A stretch of DNA of 64,000 nt from Halalkalicoccus tibetensis (GCF_037996645.1 NZ_JBBMXV010000003.1:1-64000), one strand, 5' to 3'. Positions 27,100-36,601 are shown, counted from the stretch's first letter. A program made the numbers and translations. The notes: generated by a model from the sequence alone, not told the origin.

Positions 27100-28035
27100 A
27101 TGAGCCTTTCGCGCAAGCCCAACTGGCTGAAGACGCGGCCGCCGTCGGGCCGGGAGTTCGCCGGGATCAGACGCACCCTGCGCGAGCACGACCTCCACAC
27201 GGTCTGTGAGGAGGCCAACTGCCCGAACCTCGGGGAGTGCTGGAGCGGCGGGGCCTCCGGCGACGGGGGGACCGCGACGTTCATGCTGATGGGCGATCGC
27301 TGCTCGCGGGGCTGTAACTTCTGTGACGTCGAGACGGGCGGGATGGAGCCGCTGGACGAGGACGAACCCGCGAACGTCGCGAGCGCCATCGCCGAGATCG
27401 GCCTCGACTACGTCGTGCTCACCAGCGTGGATCGCGACGACCTGCCCGACCAGGGGGCGGGCCACTTCGCCGAGACGATCCGCGAGATCAAGGCGCGCCA
27501 TCCGGGCATCCTCGTCGAGGTGCTGATCCCCGACTTCCAGGGCGAGCCCGAACTGGTACGGAAGATCGTCGACGCCGAGCCCGACGTGATCGCCCACAAC
27601 ATCGAGACCGTCGAGCGGCTGCAGTTCCCCGTGCGCGACCGGCGGGCGGGCTACGAACGGAGCCTCTCCGTGCTGGAGCAGGTGAGCGCCGAATCGGGGA
27701 TCCACACGAAGACGAGCCTGATGCTCGGCGTCGGCGAGCACGGCCATGAGATCTACCAGACCCTCTCGGACCTCCGGGAGGCGGCGGTCGACGTCGTGAC
27801 GCTGGGGCAGTACCTCCAGCCCTCGCGCTCGCACCTCGACGTCGAGCGCTACGTCCACCCCCACGAGTTCGAGACCTGGCGGCGGGTCGCCGAGGAGGAG
27901 CTGGGCTTTCTCTACTCCGCGTCGGGGCCGATGGTCCGCTCGTCGTACAAGGCGGGCGAGCTGTTCGTCGAGGCCGTTCTCCGGGAGGGCGAGTCCGTCG
28001 AGGCCGCCCGACGGACGGCCCGCGCCGGCCGGTAG
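27100..28035 (+). CDS. lipA: Lipoyl synthase
   Basis: 311 residues, radical-SAM enzyme inserting two sulfurs into protein-bound octanoyl groups. The auxiliary-cluster motif is C36-x4-C41-x5-C47 (CEEANCPNLGEC), the radical-SAM cluster is C68-x3-C72-x2-C75 (CSRGCNFC), and the C-terminal RSSYKAGE serine motif is present. It lies just upstream of the 2-oxoacid dehydrogenase operon, whose E2 needs lipoate; a 216-base promoter region separates them. Confidence 0.95.
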   Translation: MSLSRKPNWLKTRPPSGREFAGIRRTLREHDLHTVCEEANCPNLGECWSGGASGDGGTATFMLMGDRCSRGCNFCDVETGGMEPLDEDEPANVASAIAEIGLDYVVLTSVDRDDLPDQGAGHFAETIREIKARHPGILVEVLIPDFQGEPELVRKIVDAEPDVIAHNIETVERLQFPVRDRRAGYERSLSVLEQVSAESGIHTKTSLMLGVGEHGHEIYQTLSDLREAAVDVVTLGQYLQPSRSHLDVERYVHPHEFETWRRVAEEELGFLYSASGPMVRSSYKAGELFVEAVLREGESVEAARRTARAGR

Positions 28036-28072
28036 TACCGACCGAACGTCCAATCGGAATCGACGTCACGGT

Positions 28073-28183
28073 AGGAAGGTTAACGACCGTTCGGTTTCGT
28101 TTCCGCTACTGGCGACATCGTCATCCGAGAGGCCGGTTCCCACGTGCGGCGTCCGGATTCGTGGCGGGGGCGTTACCTTCCTT
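28073..28183. promoter_or_regulatory. Inverted repeat in the dehydrogenase operon promoter region
   Basis: AGGAAGGTTAACG (28073-28085) and CGTTACCTTCCTT (28171-28183) are near-perfect inverted copies about 85 bases apart. The AT-rich CTTAAAAACCG overlapping the second arm and AATCCTATAACC (about 28199-28210) are TATA candidates, the latter about 45 bases before the E1 alpha start. This is a possible operator. No regulator binding is known. Confidence 0.4.
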
Positions 28184-28251
28184 AAAAACCGTTACGAAAA
28201 TCCTATAACCCGAGCGGGAGACGGTCGTGGTATGTTGCGGAGTGGATATTC

Positions 28252-29364
28252 ATGAGTACGTTAGACGGCGATCCCCGGGACCGGGTACAGGTCCTCGCCG
28301 ACGACGGGTCGGTCCTCGAGGACGCGGAGGTCCCCGACATCGGCGAGGAGGAGGTCGTCGAGATGTATCGCCAGATGCGCCTGGCCCGGCGTTTCGACCA
28401 GCGGGCGGTGAGCCTCCAGCGCCAGGGGCGGATGGGGACCTATCCGCCCCTCTCGGGCCAGGAGGGCGCCCAGGTCGCGAGCGCGCACGCGCTCGACGAG
28501 GCCGATTGGACGTTCCCGAGCTACCGCGAGCACGGGGCCGCCCTCGTTCGGGGGCTCTCGCTCGAGCGGACCCTCCTGTACTGGATGGGCCACGAGGACG
28601 GCAACGCGGTTCCCAACGGGGCGAACGTCTTTACCGTCGCCGTCCCGATCGCCTCCCAGCTCCCCCACGCCGTCGGCTGGGCGTGGGCCGCGAAACTCGA
28701 CGGCGCCGACGAGGCCGCGATCTGCTACTTCGGCGACGGCGCGACGAGCGAGGGCGACTTCCACGAGGCGCTGAATTTTGCAGGTGTTTTCGACACCCCC
28801 AACGTCTTCTTCTGTAACAACAACCAGTGGGCGATCTCCGTTCCACGGGAACGCCAGACCGCGAGCGAGACGCTGGCGCAGAAGGCGACCGCCTACGGCT
28901 TCGAGGGCGTCCAGGTCGACGGCATGGACCCGCTCGCGGTGTATCAGGTGACCCGCGAGGCGATCGAGAAGGCGAAGGACCCCGGCGAGGGCGAGGCCCG
29001 ACCGACCCTGATCGAGGCGGTCCAGTACCGCTTCGGCGCCCACACCACCGCCGACGATCCCTCGATCTACCGCGAGGACGACGAGGTCGAGGAGTGGAAG
29101 AAGAAGGACCCGATCCCGCGATTGGAGACGTTCCTCCTCGAGAACGGCTACCTCGACGGGGAGGGCGTCGAGGCCATCGAGGCCGGGATCGAGGAGGAGG
29201 TCGCCGACGCGATCGACGCCGCGGAGTCGGTCGAGCGACCCGAGCCCGAGGAGATGTTCGCGGAAGTCTACGCCGGGATGCCGGGGCGACTGGAGGAGCA
29301 GTTGGACTGGTTCCGGTCGATCCGCGAGACACACGGCGACGCGGCATTACTGGAGGACCACTGA
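28252..29364 (+). CDS. pdhA: 2-oxoacid dehydrogenase E1 component, alpha subunit
   Basis: 370 residues, thiamine-diphosphate enzyme decarboxylating a 2-oxoacid. The TPP/Mg motif runs from G161-D-G to N189-N-N with the family's [18 protein letters not shown]. The phosphorylation-loop region is [12 protein letters not shown]. First gene of a four-gene operon; the stop TGA is directly followed by the E1 beta ATG. Haloarchaea oxidise pyruvate mainly through a ferredoxin oxidoreductase, so the true substrate of this complex may be a branched-chain or other 2-oxoacid. The pdh name is by homology. Confidence 0.92.
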   Translation: MSTLDGDPRDRVQVLADDGSVLEDAEVPDIGEEEVVEMYRQMRLARRFDQRAVSLQRQGRMGTYPPLSGQEGAQVASAHALDEADWTFPSYREHGAALVRGLSLERTLLYWMGHEDGNAVPNGANVFTVAVPIASQLPHAVGWAWAAKLDGADEAAICYFGDGATSEGDFHEALNFAGVFDTPNVFFCNNNQWAISVPRERQTASETLAQKATAYGFEGVQVDGMDPLAVYQVTREAIEKAKDPGEGEARPTLIEAVQYRFGAHTTADDPSIYREDDEVEEWKKKDPIPRLETFLLENGYLDGEGVEAIEAGIEEEVADAIDAAESVERPEPEEMFAEVYAGMPGRLEEQLDWFRSIRETHGDAALLEDH

Positions 29365-30354
29365 ATGAGCGAGACTGAGACACGGAACCTGACCCTGGTA
29401 CAGGCGGTGCGGGACGGACTGGCCGACGAGATGCGAGCCGACGACGACGTGCTCGTCATGGGCCAGGACGTCGGCAAGAACGGCGGCGTCTTCCGGGCGA
29501 CCGAGGGGCTCTACGACGAGTTCGGCGCGGATCGCGTGATCGACACCCCCCTCGCGGAGTCGGGGATCGTCGGCACCGCGATCGGGATGGCTGCCTACGG
29601 CCTGAAACCCGTCCCCGAGATCCAGTTCTCGGGGTTCATGTACCCCGCGTTCGACCAGATCGTTTCCCATATGGGACGCCTCAGGACGCGCTCGCGCGGG
29701 CGCTTCACCTGTCCGATGGTGCTTCGCGCGCCCTACGGCGGCGGGATCCGCGCGCCAGAGCACCACTCCGAGTCCAAGGAGGCGTTCTACGTCCACGAGC
29801 CCGGCCTCAAGGTCGTGGTCCCCTCGACGCCCTACGACACGAAGGGGCTGCTCACCAGCGCGATCCGCGACCCCGACCCCGTCGTGTTCCTCGAGCCCAA
29901 GCTCATCTACCGGGCGTTCAGGGAGGAGGTGCCCGACGAGTCCTACGAGGTTCCCCTCGGGGAGGCGGCGATCCGCCGCGAGGGCTCGGACGTCTCGGTC
30001 TTCACCTGGGGCGCGATGACCCGGCCGACGCTCGAGGCGGCGGAGAACCTCGCGGGCGAGATCAGCGTCGAGGTGGTCGACCTCCGGACGCTCTCGCCGC
30101 TCGACGAGGACGCGATCGTCGATTCCTTCGAGAAGACGGGGCGGGCCGCGGTGGTCCACGAGGCGCCCAAGACCGCCGGGCTTGGCGCGGAAATCGTCGC
30201 CACGATCCAGGAGGAGTCGCTGCTCTACCAGGAGGCGCCGGTAAAGCGGATCACGGGCTTCGACACGCCGTTTCCGCTCTACGCGCTGGAGGACTACTAC
30301 ATGCCCGAACCCACCCGCATCGAGGAAGGTATCAGGGAGGCCGCCGAGTTCTAA
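29365..30354 (+). CDS. pdhB: 2-oxoacid dehydrogenase E1 component, beta subunit
   Basis: 329 residues. It forms the alpha2-beta2 E1 with the previous gene. The N-terminal TLVQAVRDGLADEM and the VMGQDVGKNGGVFRATEGL region contribute to the TPP site. PLAESGIVGTAIGMA and the C-terminal GFDTPFPL, followed by EDYYMPEP, are standard family segments. It starts at the base after the E1 alpha stop and is followed by the E2 gene after 2 bases. Confidence 0.93.
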   Translation: MSETETRNLTLVQAVRDGLADEMRADDDVLVMGQDVGKNGGVFRATEGLYDEFGADRVIDTPLAESGIVGTAIGMAAYGLKPVPEIQFSGFMYPAFDQIVSHMGRLRTRSRGRFTCPMVLRAPYGGGIRAPEHHSESKEAFYVHEPGLKVVVPSTPYDTKGLLTSAIRDPDPVVFLEPKLIYRAFREEVPDESYEVPLGEAAIRREGSDVSVFTWGAMTRPTLEAAENLAGEISVEVVDLRTLSPLDEDAIVDSFEKTGRAAVVHEAPKTAGLGAEIVATIQEESLLYQEAPVKRITGFDTPFPLYALEDYYMPEPTRIEEGIREAAEF

Positions 30355-30356
30355 CC

Positions 30357-31898
30357 ATGGTCAGGGAGTTCAAACTGCCCGACGTCGGCGAGGGCGTCGC
30401 CGAGGGCGAGATCGTCCGGTGGCTGGTCGAGGAGGGCGAGGAGGTCAGCGAGGACCAGCCCGTCGCGGAGGTCGAGACCGATAAGGCGGTCGTCGAAGTG
30501 CCCTCGCCGGTGAACGGCTCGGTGAAGGAGATCCTCGCCGAGGAGGGCGAGGTCGTCCCCGTCGGGAACGTGATCGTCACGTTCGAGGTGGAGGGCGAGG
30601 CCGGGACCGAGAGCGGCGAGGACGAGGAGCCGACCGAGTCCCAGGAGCAGGTCAGCGAGGAGCCCGCCGATATCGGCGGCGAGCCCGCGATCACCGAGGC
30701 CGACGACGATGCGGGAGCGGACGCGGAGCCCGAAACGCCGTCGGGCCGCGTGTTCGCTCCGCCGCACGTCCGGCGGCTGGCCCGCGAGCTCGGCGTCGAG
30801 ATCGGGAGCGTCGAGGGGTCGGGCCCGAGCGGCCGGGTCACCGAGGGCGACGTACGAGAGGCCGCCGAGAGCGACGACGACGAGGAGTCGAAGGGCCCCA
30901 AGCAGTTCGACACGGAACTGAAGTCGGCCACGAGAAAGCGCGGCGAGGATCGTGAAGAGGGCGAGGCCGCCGAGCCCGCGGATCGCGAGCGGACGCTGGC
31001 TGCGCCGGCCACTCGAAAGCTCGCCGAGGACGAAGGGGTCGACCTGAACCGGGTTCCCGCGACGGAGGAACGGGACGGCGAGGCGTTCGTCACCCCCGAG
31101 GCGGTCCGGGAGTACGCCGAAGCCCAGCGCGAGGCCCAGGCCGCCGACGCCGAGGCACTCGCGGCGACCGGACGGGAGGGCGAGCGCGAGGAACGGGACG
31201 AACGCGAGGAGCGGGTCCCCTACCGGGGCATCCGCCGGACGATCGGCACGCAGATGGCGAACTCGAAGTTCACCGCGCCCCACGTCACCCACCACGACAC
31301 CGCCGAGGTCGAGGGGCTGGTCGGGGCGCGCGCCGATCTGAAGGCTCGCGCCGAGGAGCAGGGGACCCGGCTGACGTACATGCCGTTCGTGATGAAAGCG
31401 ATCGTCGCCGCCCTGCAGGAGTACCCTGAGCTGAACGCCTCGCTCGACGAGGAGGCGGGGGAGATCGTCCGGAAGAACTACTACAACGTCGGGATCGCGG
31501 TCGCGACGGACGCGGGGCTGATGGTGCCCGTAGTAAAGAACGTCGACGAGAAGGGACTGCTCCAGCTCGCCGAGGAGGTCGAGGAGCTCGCGGGGAAGGC
31601 CCGCGATCGATCGATCTCGAGAGAAGAGATGCAGGGTGGCACCTTCACCATCACGAACTTCGGGGCGATCGGCGGCGAGTACGCCACCCCGATCATCAAT
31701 CATCCCGAGGTGGCGATCCTGGGGCTGGGCGAACTGGCCGAGCGGCCGGTCGCGGAGAACGGCGAGGTGAAGGCGGCTCACACGCTGCCGCTGTCGCTGT
31801 CGATCGACCACCGCGTGGTCGACGGCGCGGAGGCGGCGGGCTTCACGAACCGCGTGATGGAGTACCTCGAGAACCCACTGCTGCTGCTGTTAGATTAA
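30357..31898 (+). CDS. pdhC: Dihydrolipoamide acyltransferase E2 component
   Basis: 513 residues. The lipoyl domain is at 1-80 with lipoylated K43 in the DKA motif. An acidic linker follows, then a peripheral-subunit-binding domain at about 131-171 (FAPPHVRRLARELGVEIGSV...GSGPSGRVTEGDV). A second, weaker copy is at about 214-255 (LAAPATRKLAEDEGVDLNRV). The catalytic acyltransferase domain runs from about 287 to the end, with DHRVVDG at 484-490. Two binding domains in one chain are unusual; most E2 proteins have one. It forms the core of the complex with neighbouring E1 and E3. Confidence 0.92.
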   Translation: MVREFKLPDVGEGVAEGEIVRWLVEEGEEVSEDQPVAEVETDKAVVEVPSPVNGSVKEILAEEGEVVPVGNVIVTFEVEGEAGTESGEDEEPTESQEQVSEEPADIGGEPAITEADDDAGADAEPETPSGRVFAPPHVRRLARELGVEIGSVEGSGPSGRVTEGDVREAAESDDDEESKGPKQFDTELKSATRKRGEDREEGEAAEPADRERTLAAPATRKLAEDEGVDLNRVPATEERDGEAFVTPEAVREYAEAQREAQAADAEALAATGREGEREERDEREERVPYRGIRRTIGTQMANSKFTAPHVTHHDTAEVEGLVGARADLKARAEEQGTRLTYMPFVMKAIVAALQEYPELNASLDEEAGEIVRKNYYNVGIAVATDAGLMVPVVKNVDEKGLLQLAEEVEELAGKARDRSISREEMQGGTFTITNFGAIGGEYATPIINHPEVAILGLGELAERPVAENGEVKAAHTLPLSLSIDHRVVDGAEAAGFTNRVMEYLENPLLLLLD

Positions 31899-31900
31899 CA

Positions 31901-33325
31901 ATGGTCGTTGGAGACATCGCAACTGGCACGGACGTACTGGTGATCGGCGCGGGACCGGGCGGCTACGTGGCCGCCATCCGCGCGGGACAGCTCGACCTCG
32001 ACGTGACACTCGTTGAGAAGGACGCGTATGGAGGGACCTGTCTGAACCACGGCTGCATCCCCTCGAAGGCGCTCATCACGGCGACGGGAGTCGCCCACGA
32101 GGCCGCGAACGCCGAGGAGATGGGTATCCACGCCGATCCCGCCGTCGACATGGGCGGGATGGTCGAGTGGAAGGACGGCGTGGTCGACCAGCTTACGGGC
32201 GGCGTCGAGAAGCTCTGTAAAGCGAACGGAGTGAACCTCGTCGAGGGGCGCGCGGAGTTCGCCGACGGGAACACGGCCCGGGTCGCCCACGGCGGCGAGG
32301 GCCAGGGGAGCGAATCGATCGAGTTCGAGCACGCGGTCGTCGCGACCGGCTCGCGCCCGATCGAGATCCCCGGCTTCGAGTTCGACGGCGAGCACGTCCT
32401 GAGCTCGCGCGAGGCCCTCTCGCTCGACTCGGTGCCCGACTCGCTGGTGATCGTCGGCGGAGGTTACATCGGGATGGAGCTCGCGGGCGTGTTCGCGAAG
32501 CTCGGCACCGACGTGACGGTGGTCGAGATGCTCGACGAGGCGTTGACGGGCTTCTCGGACGACCTCGCCAAGCCGGTGATCGACAACATGGAAGAGCTCG
32601 GCGTCGAGATCCGCCTCGGCGAGGCCGCGAGCGAGTGGCATGAGACGGGCGACGGGATCAGCGTCACTACGGAGACCGAGGACGGCGAGGAGACCGGCCA
32701 CGACTGCGAGAAGGTCCTCGTGGCCGTTGGCCGCCAGCCCGTGACCGACACCCTGAACCTCGAAGCGATCGGCCTGGAGCCCGACGACGGCGGGTTCCTC
32801 GCGACCGACGACCGCGCGCGGACCGACGTCGGGAACGTCTTCGCGGTCGGTGACGTCGCCGGCGAGCCGATGCTGGCCCACACGGGCATGGCCGAGGGCC
32901 AGGTCGCCGCGGAGGTCATCGCGGGCGAGCCCGCGGCGCTCGACCACCAGGCGATCCCCGCGGCGGTGTTCACCGAGCCCGAGATCGGGACGGTCGGAAT
33001 GACCCCCGAGGAGGCCGAGGAGGCGGGCTTCGAGCCCGCGGTCGGCGAGATGCCGTTTCGCGCGAGCGGGCGGGCGCTCACGACCGGCCACACCGAGGGG
33101 TTCGTCCGGATCGTCGCCGACGCCGAGAGCGGCTTCGTCCTGGGCGGGCAGATCGTCGGCCCCGAGGCCTCCGAGCTGATCGCGGAGATCGGGCTGGCGA
33201 TCGAACTGGGCGCGACCTTAGAGGACGTCGCGGCGACGATCCACACCCACCCCACCCTCTCGGAGGCGGTCAACGAGGCCGCCGAGAACGCGCTTGGCCA
33301 CGCGATCCACACGCTCAACCGCTGA
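31901..33325 (+). CDS. lpdA: Dihydrolipoamide dehydrogenase (E3)
   Basis: 474 residues, FAD flavoprotein reoxidising dihydrolipoamide with NAD+. The FAD-binding GAGPGGY motif is near residue 17, and the redox disulfide is C47/C52 in GGTCLNHGCIPSKAL. The NAD-binding VIVGGGYIGME is central, and the C-terminal interface HTHPTLSEAVNEA supplies the active-site His-Glu. Last gene of the operon, 2 bases after E2. Its stop abuts the convergent zinc-ribbon gene. Confidence 0.95.
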   Translation: MVVGDIATGTDVLVIGAGPGGYVAAIRAGQLDLDVTLVEKDAYGGTCLNHGCIPSKALITATGVAHEAANAEEMGIHADPAVDMGGMVEWKDGVVDQLTGGVEKLCKANGVNLVEGRAEFADGNTARVAHGGEGQGSESIEFEHAVVATGSRPIEIPGFEFDGEHVLSSREALSLDSVPDSLVIVGGGYIGMELAGVFAKLGTDVTVVEMLDEALTGFSDDLAKPVIDNMEELGVEIRLGEAASEWHETGDGISVTTETEDGEETGHDCEKVLVAVGRQPVTDTLNLEAIGLEPDDGGFLATDDRARTDVGNVFAVGDVAGEPMLAHTGMAEGQVAAEVIAGEPAALDHQAIPAAVFTEPEIGTVGMTPEEAEEAGFEPAVGEMPFRASGRALTTGHTEGFVRIVADAESGFVLGGQIVGPEASELIAEIGLAIELGATLEDVAATIHTHPTLSEAVNEAAENALGHAIHTLNR

Positions 33326-33628
33326 TCAGAGCGAACGCTCGGAGGGCGAGTGGTTCCGGTAGCCCGGGATCGACTCGCCCGAGAGGTCGGCGACACAGTC
33401 CCGGCAGTAGCGGTACTCGGGGTCGTTCTCGGCGCCACACTCGTTACAGGAAACCGCCTCGCGCCCGTCGGTCGCCTCCGCGCCGTCGACGTCGACCGTC
33501 TCGGGAGCGAGCGCCCCCGGGTCACGGTCGTCGGAGTCGTCCCTAACGCGGTAGTAGAAGTAGGCGAGTGCGAGCAGTTGGACGACGGCGAACGCCGCCA
33601 CGATCTCGAGAGCCCAGGTCTCGAGCAT
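33326..33628 (-). CDS. Membrane-anchored zinc-ribbon protein
   Basis: 100 residues from the ATG at 33628. One N-terminal transmembrane helix (ALEIVAAFAVVQLLALAYFY) is followed by an acidic linker and a zinc ribbon, CNECGAENDPEYRYCRDC. Such small anchored zinc ribbons are common in haloarchaea and have no assigned role. The end abuts the lpdA stop. Confidence 0.75.
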   Translation of the reverse strand: MLETWALEIVAAFAVVQLLALAYFYYRVRDDSDDRDPGALAPETVDVDGAEATDGREAVSCNECGAENDPEYRYCRDCVADLSGESIPGYRNHSPSERSL

Positions 33629-33676
33629 TGGTCTACCGAACGCAGGGAATCGACGCACTTAGCATTTGTGCCGGCC

Positions 33677-35626
33677 CTATCGCCGGTGAACGGTGAGCGC
33701 CTGCAGGCGGAGGTTCGAGCTCCCGACGCCGGGGATCCCCGAGAGGAAGCCGGCGAAGTCGGCGGTGTTGACGGGCCACTGGCTCCAGCGATACGACCGC
33801 ACGAGCGTCGGCGCCTCGAGGTAGATCCGCTCGGCGGCCTCGCGCACCAGCTCGTCGCGCCGGTCGGCGTCGGGCTCGCCGCGGGCCGCCTCGATCGCCT
33901 CGTCTGCGCTGGGGCCTTCGAGACCGTAGCCGGCCGCGTTGTACCCGAACGACCCGTCGGCAGGGGCGTTGTCGCTGTGAAAGAGGTCATACAGGGTGGG
34001 AGCACCGTGCGCCGAGAGCGCCGACCACTGGCCCGGGTAGAGGTCGAACTCCGCCTCGAGATACGCCCGATCCGCGATCTCGATTTCGCTCGCGATCTCC
34101 CGCTCGACGGGGATCCCGAGCCGCCGGAGGTCCCGGACGTACTCCCCGATGAACTCGGCCTCGCGGGGGTTCGCCTCGTCGGGCGGCGCCAGCAGCTCGA
34201 TCGGGCCGCCGTGGAGCTCCTCGACCGTCTGACCGTCCGCGTAGAGCTCCGCCTCGACCCCGGCCTCCGCGAGGACGTCCGAGCGCACCTCGCCGAGCTC
34301 GTAGTCGTAGGCCGCCTCGTTCTGACCCGTGGTGCCGAACCCGGTGAGGCTGCCGGGGTACTCGCGGCCGGCGTAGCTTCCCTCGCCCCCGTCGACGACC
34401 GCGCCCGACGCGAGGAACTCCTGGATCGACCCCGCGTCGAGTTCGCCGTCCGTTCCACGGAAGCCGAGCACCTCGAGAACCGGGTGGGGATCCTCCGCAG
34501 GGGTCTGCTGGACGGGCTCGCCCGCCGCCGTTTCCGGGCGGAGGTGCTCGAAGCCGGGCGGGACGACGACGCTGCCCGGGATCGCGTAGCCGCGCTGGAT
34601 GTCGGCCCAACGGTCCCGGTCCATCGCCATGCCGAGCGCCTGGCGGAACGCCTGGTCGTCGAGCGGGGGCGTCCGCACGTCCATCGTGTAGTGGTCGTAG
34701 CCGTCGTCGTGGCCGGCGACCAGGCCGAGCCCCTCCCGATCGTCGATCGCGTCCGCCCGCGCGGGGTCGAACCCGGCGTCGTGGATCGCGTCGATCCCGC
34801 CGCCGGCGAGCTCTCGGTCGAGGGCGTCGGTGCTCCCGAAGGGGCGGAGCTCGATCGCATCGAGGAAGGGGCCGCCCTCGATCAGCAGGCCGTGCTCCTC
34901 GACCCAGTCCTGACGGGTGAGCGGCCAGTCGTCGGCGAGGGCGATCTCGAACCCCGACTCGGGGTCGCCCGCCGTGAGCCGTCCCGGGCCGAGGCCGACC
35001 GGCTCGTCGGGCTCGTGGTCGGCGGGATCGTCGACGTCGCTCCAGACGTGTTCGGGCAGCAGGGGGACCGAGAGCTGTTCGGCCTCGTAGCTGCCGATCG
35101 CCTCCGAGAGGACGAGCTCGACGTCGGCGCCGTTCCCCTCGCCGACCGACTCGATGGGATCGACCGTCGAGCGAAAGCGTCCGGGCTCGTGTTCGGCGTA
35201 GTACTCGTAGGTGAACAGGACGTCCTCGGCGGTGAACGCCTCGCCGTCGGTCCACTCGAGGTCGTCGCGGAGATCGATCGAGACCGTCGTCCCCTCGCCG
35301 GTGTCGTCGGCGCTCCAGTCGACGAACGCCCAGGGCATGGCCTCGAACCCGTCGGGCTCGATGAGGACGCCTGGCTGGTAGAGCAGATCGAGCAGCGCGT
35401 CCGTGGGGGCCGAGCCCGCGGTCAGCGGGTTCGGCGCCTCGAGGGCGCCCGGCAGGCCGACCGTGAAGGTCCCGCCGCGTTCGATCGTCTCGGAGTCGGC
35501 CTCGCCCGGCCGGGTATCGGAGTCTTCGTCCCCGTCGTCGGACAGACAACCCGCGACCGGGAGCGCGAGCACCCCCGCCCCCGCCCGCAGCAGGGAGCGG
35601 CGCGCGGCGTCGATGGGCTCCGCCAT
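33677..35626 (-). CDS. ABC-type peptide/nickel-like substrate-binding lipoprotein
   Basis: 649 residues, family 5 extracellular solute-binding protein. The twin-arginine signal RRSLLRAGAGVLALPVAGC has a lipobox (VAGC), so it is exported folded and anchored by a lipid at C27. The mature part begins with an acidic spacer, and the family blocks GGTFTVGLPGALEAPNPLT and DGEAFTAEDVLFTYEYY are present. It would bind oligopeptides or similar solutes for an ABC importer, but no permease or ATPase gene adjoins it. It is longer than the usual 520-600 residues. Confidence 0.87.
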   Translation of the reverse strand: MAEPIDAARRSLLRAGAGVLALPVAGCLSDDGDEDSDTRPGEADSETIERGGTFTVGLPGALEAPNPLTAGSAPTDALLDLLYQPGVLIEPDGFEAMPWAFVDWSADDTGEGTTVSIDLRDDLEWTDGEAFTAEDVLFTYEYYAEHEPGRFRSTVDPIESVGEGNGADVELVLSEAIGSYEAEQLSVPLLPEHVWSDVDDPADHEPDEPVGLGPGRLTAGDPESGFEIALADDWPLTRQDWVEEHGLLIEGGPFLDAIELRPFGSTDALDRELAGGGIDAIHDAGFDPARADAIDDREGLGLVAGHDDGYDHYTMDVRTPPLDDQAFRQALGMAMDRDRWADIQRGYAIPGSVVVPPGFEHLRPETAAGEPVQQTPAEDPHPVLEVLGFRGTDGELDAGSIQEFLASGAVVDGGEGSYAGREYPGSLTGFGTTGQNEAAYDYELGEVRSDVLAEAGVEAELYADGQTVEELHGGPIELLAPPDEANPREAEFIGEYVRDLRRLGIPVEREIASEIEIADRAYLEAEFDLYPGQWSALSAHGAPTLYDLFHSDNAPADGSFGYNAAGYGLEGPSADEAIEAARGEPDADRRDELVREAAERIYLEAPTLVRSYRWSQWPVNTADFAGFLSGIPGVGSSNLRLQALTVHRR

Positions 35627-35739
35627 ATACGTTTCCCAGCCGGTATGGACACGTAAACATCGGGGTCGACCCGGCTCGGGATGTGGTAGCGCCGGCCGTA
35701 TCCGAGGCCTTTTAGCGATGAGCGCGAAACCCGTCGGCC

Positions 35740-36591
35740 ATGAGAGCAGTCACGCTGGGGCCGGCCGGGACCTACTCACACCGGGCGGCCGGGGCCGTCG
35801 CCAGCGAGGTCGACTTCCGCGAGTCGGTGTCCGGGATCGTCGAGGCCGTCGCGACCGGCGGGGCCGATCGCGGCGTGATCCCCATCGAGAACAGCATCGA
35901 GGGCAGCGTCACCGAGAGCCTCGACGCGCTCGCGGACTACGAGGTGAGCGTCGTCCGCGAGATCGTCACGCCGATCCGCCACGCGCTGCTCGCCCAGGGC
36001 GAGGAGTTCACGACCGTCGCGAGCCACTCCCAGGCGCTCGCCCAGTGCCGGGAGTATCTCGACCGGGAGCACCCCGACGCCGAGATGGAGCCGGTCGCGA
36101 GCACCGCCCGCGGGGTCGAGCGCGCCCGCGAGGACGCCTCGATCGCGGCGATCGGCCACCCGGAGAACGCTGCAGGACCACGTCCTGCTGGCAGTCGGAC
36201 GGAGTCCGACGACGCCGGGGATGACCTCCGGGTCCTCGCCGAGGACATCCAGGACCGCACCTCCAACGCCACCCGCTTTCTGGTCGTCGCCCCCGTCGAC
36301 GCGCGCTCGGAGGCCGGCGGGAAGTCCTCGTTCGTCGTCTATCCGAGCATGAACTACCCCGGCCTGCTGCTCGAGCTCTTGGAGGCGTTCGCCGACGAGG
36401 ACATCAACCTCTCGCGGGTCGAGTCCCGACCGAGCGGCGAACGGCTGGGCGATTATCTCTTCCATTTCGACTGCGAGACCGGCATGTACGAGGAGCGAAC
36501 CCAGAGGGCGCTCGAACGGATCGAGGCGATCGCCGAGAAGGGATGGGTGCGCTGGCTCGGCTCCTACGACACCGAGCACGTTCTGGAATGA
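35740..36591 (+). CDS. pheA: Prephenate dehydratase with a short in-frame insertion
   Basis: 283 residues. It converts prephenate to phenylpyruvate in phenylalanine synthesis. The dehydratase domain has GPAGTYSHRAA, IPIENSIEGSV and the substrate-binding SNATRF (TRF 178-180). The ACT regulatory domain has LLLELLEAFADEDINL and the ESRP motif. Between PENAAG and DDLRVLAEDIQ there is an extra stretch of about 15 residues (around 146-161) encoded by two adjacent perfect DNA palindromes, suggesting an in-frame insertion in a surface loop. All catalytic motifs remain intact, so it should still function. Confidence 0.92.
   Translation: MRAVTLGPAGTYSHRAAGAVASEVDFRESVSGIVEAVATGGADRGVIPIENSIEGSVTESLDALADYEVSVVREIVTPIRHALLAQGEEFTTVASHSQALAQCREYLDREHPDAEMEPVASTARGVERAREDASIAAIGHPENAAGPRPAGSRTESDDAGDDLRVLAEDIQDRTSNATRFLVVAPVDARSEAGGKSSFVVYPSMNYPGLLLELLEAFADEDINLSRVESRPSGERLGDYLFHFDCETGMYEERTQRALERIEAIAEKGWVRWLGSYDTEHVLE
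36172..36210. repeat. Two perfect triloop palindromes inside pheA
   Basis: GCAGGAC-CAC-GTCCTGC (36172-36188) and GTCGGAC-GGA-GTCCGAC (36194-36210). Each is a 7-bp perfect stem with a 3-base loop, separated by 5 bases. They lie exactly where the protein has non-family residues. Confidence 0.8.
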
Positions 36592-36601
36592 AATCGGACA
36601 G

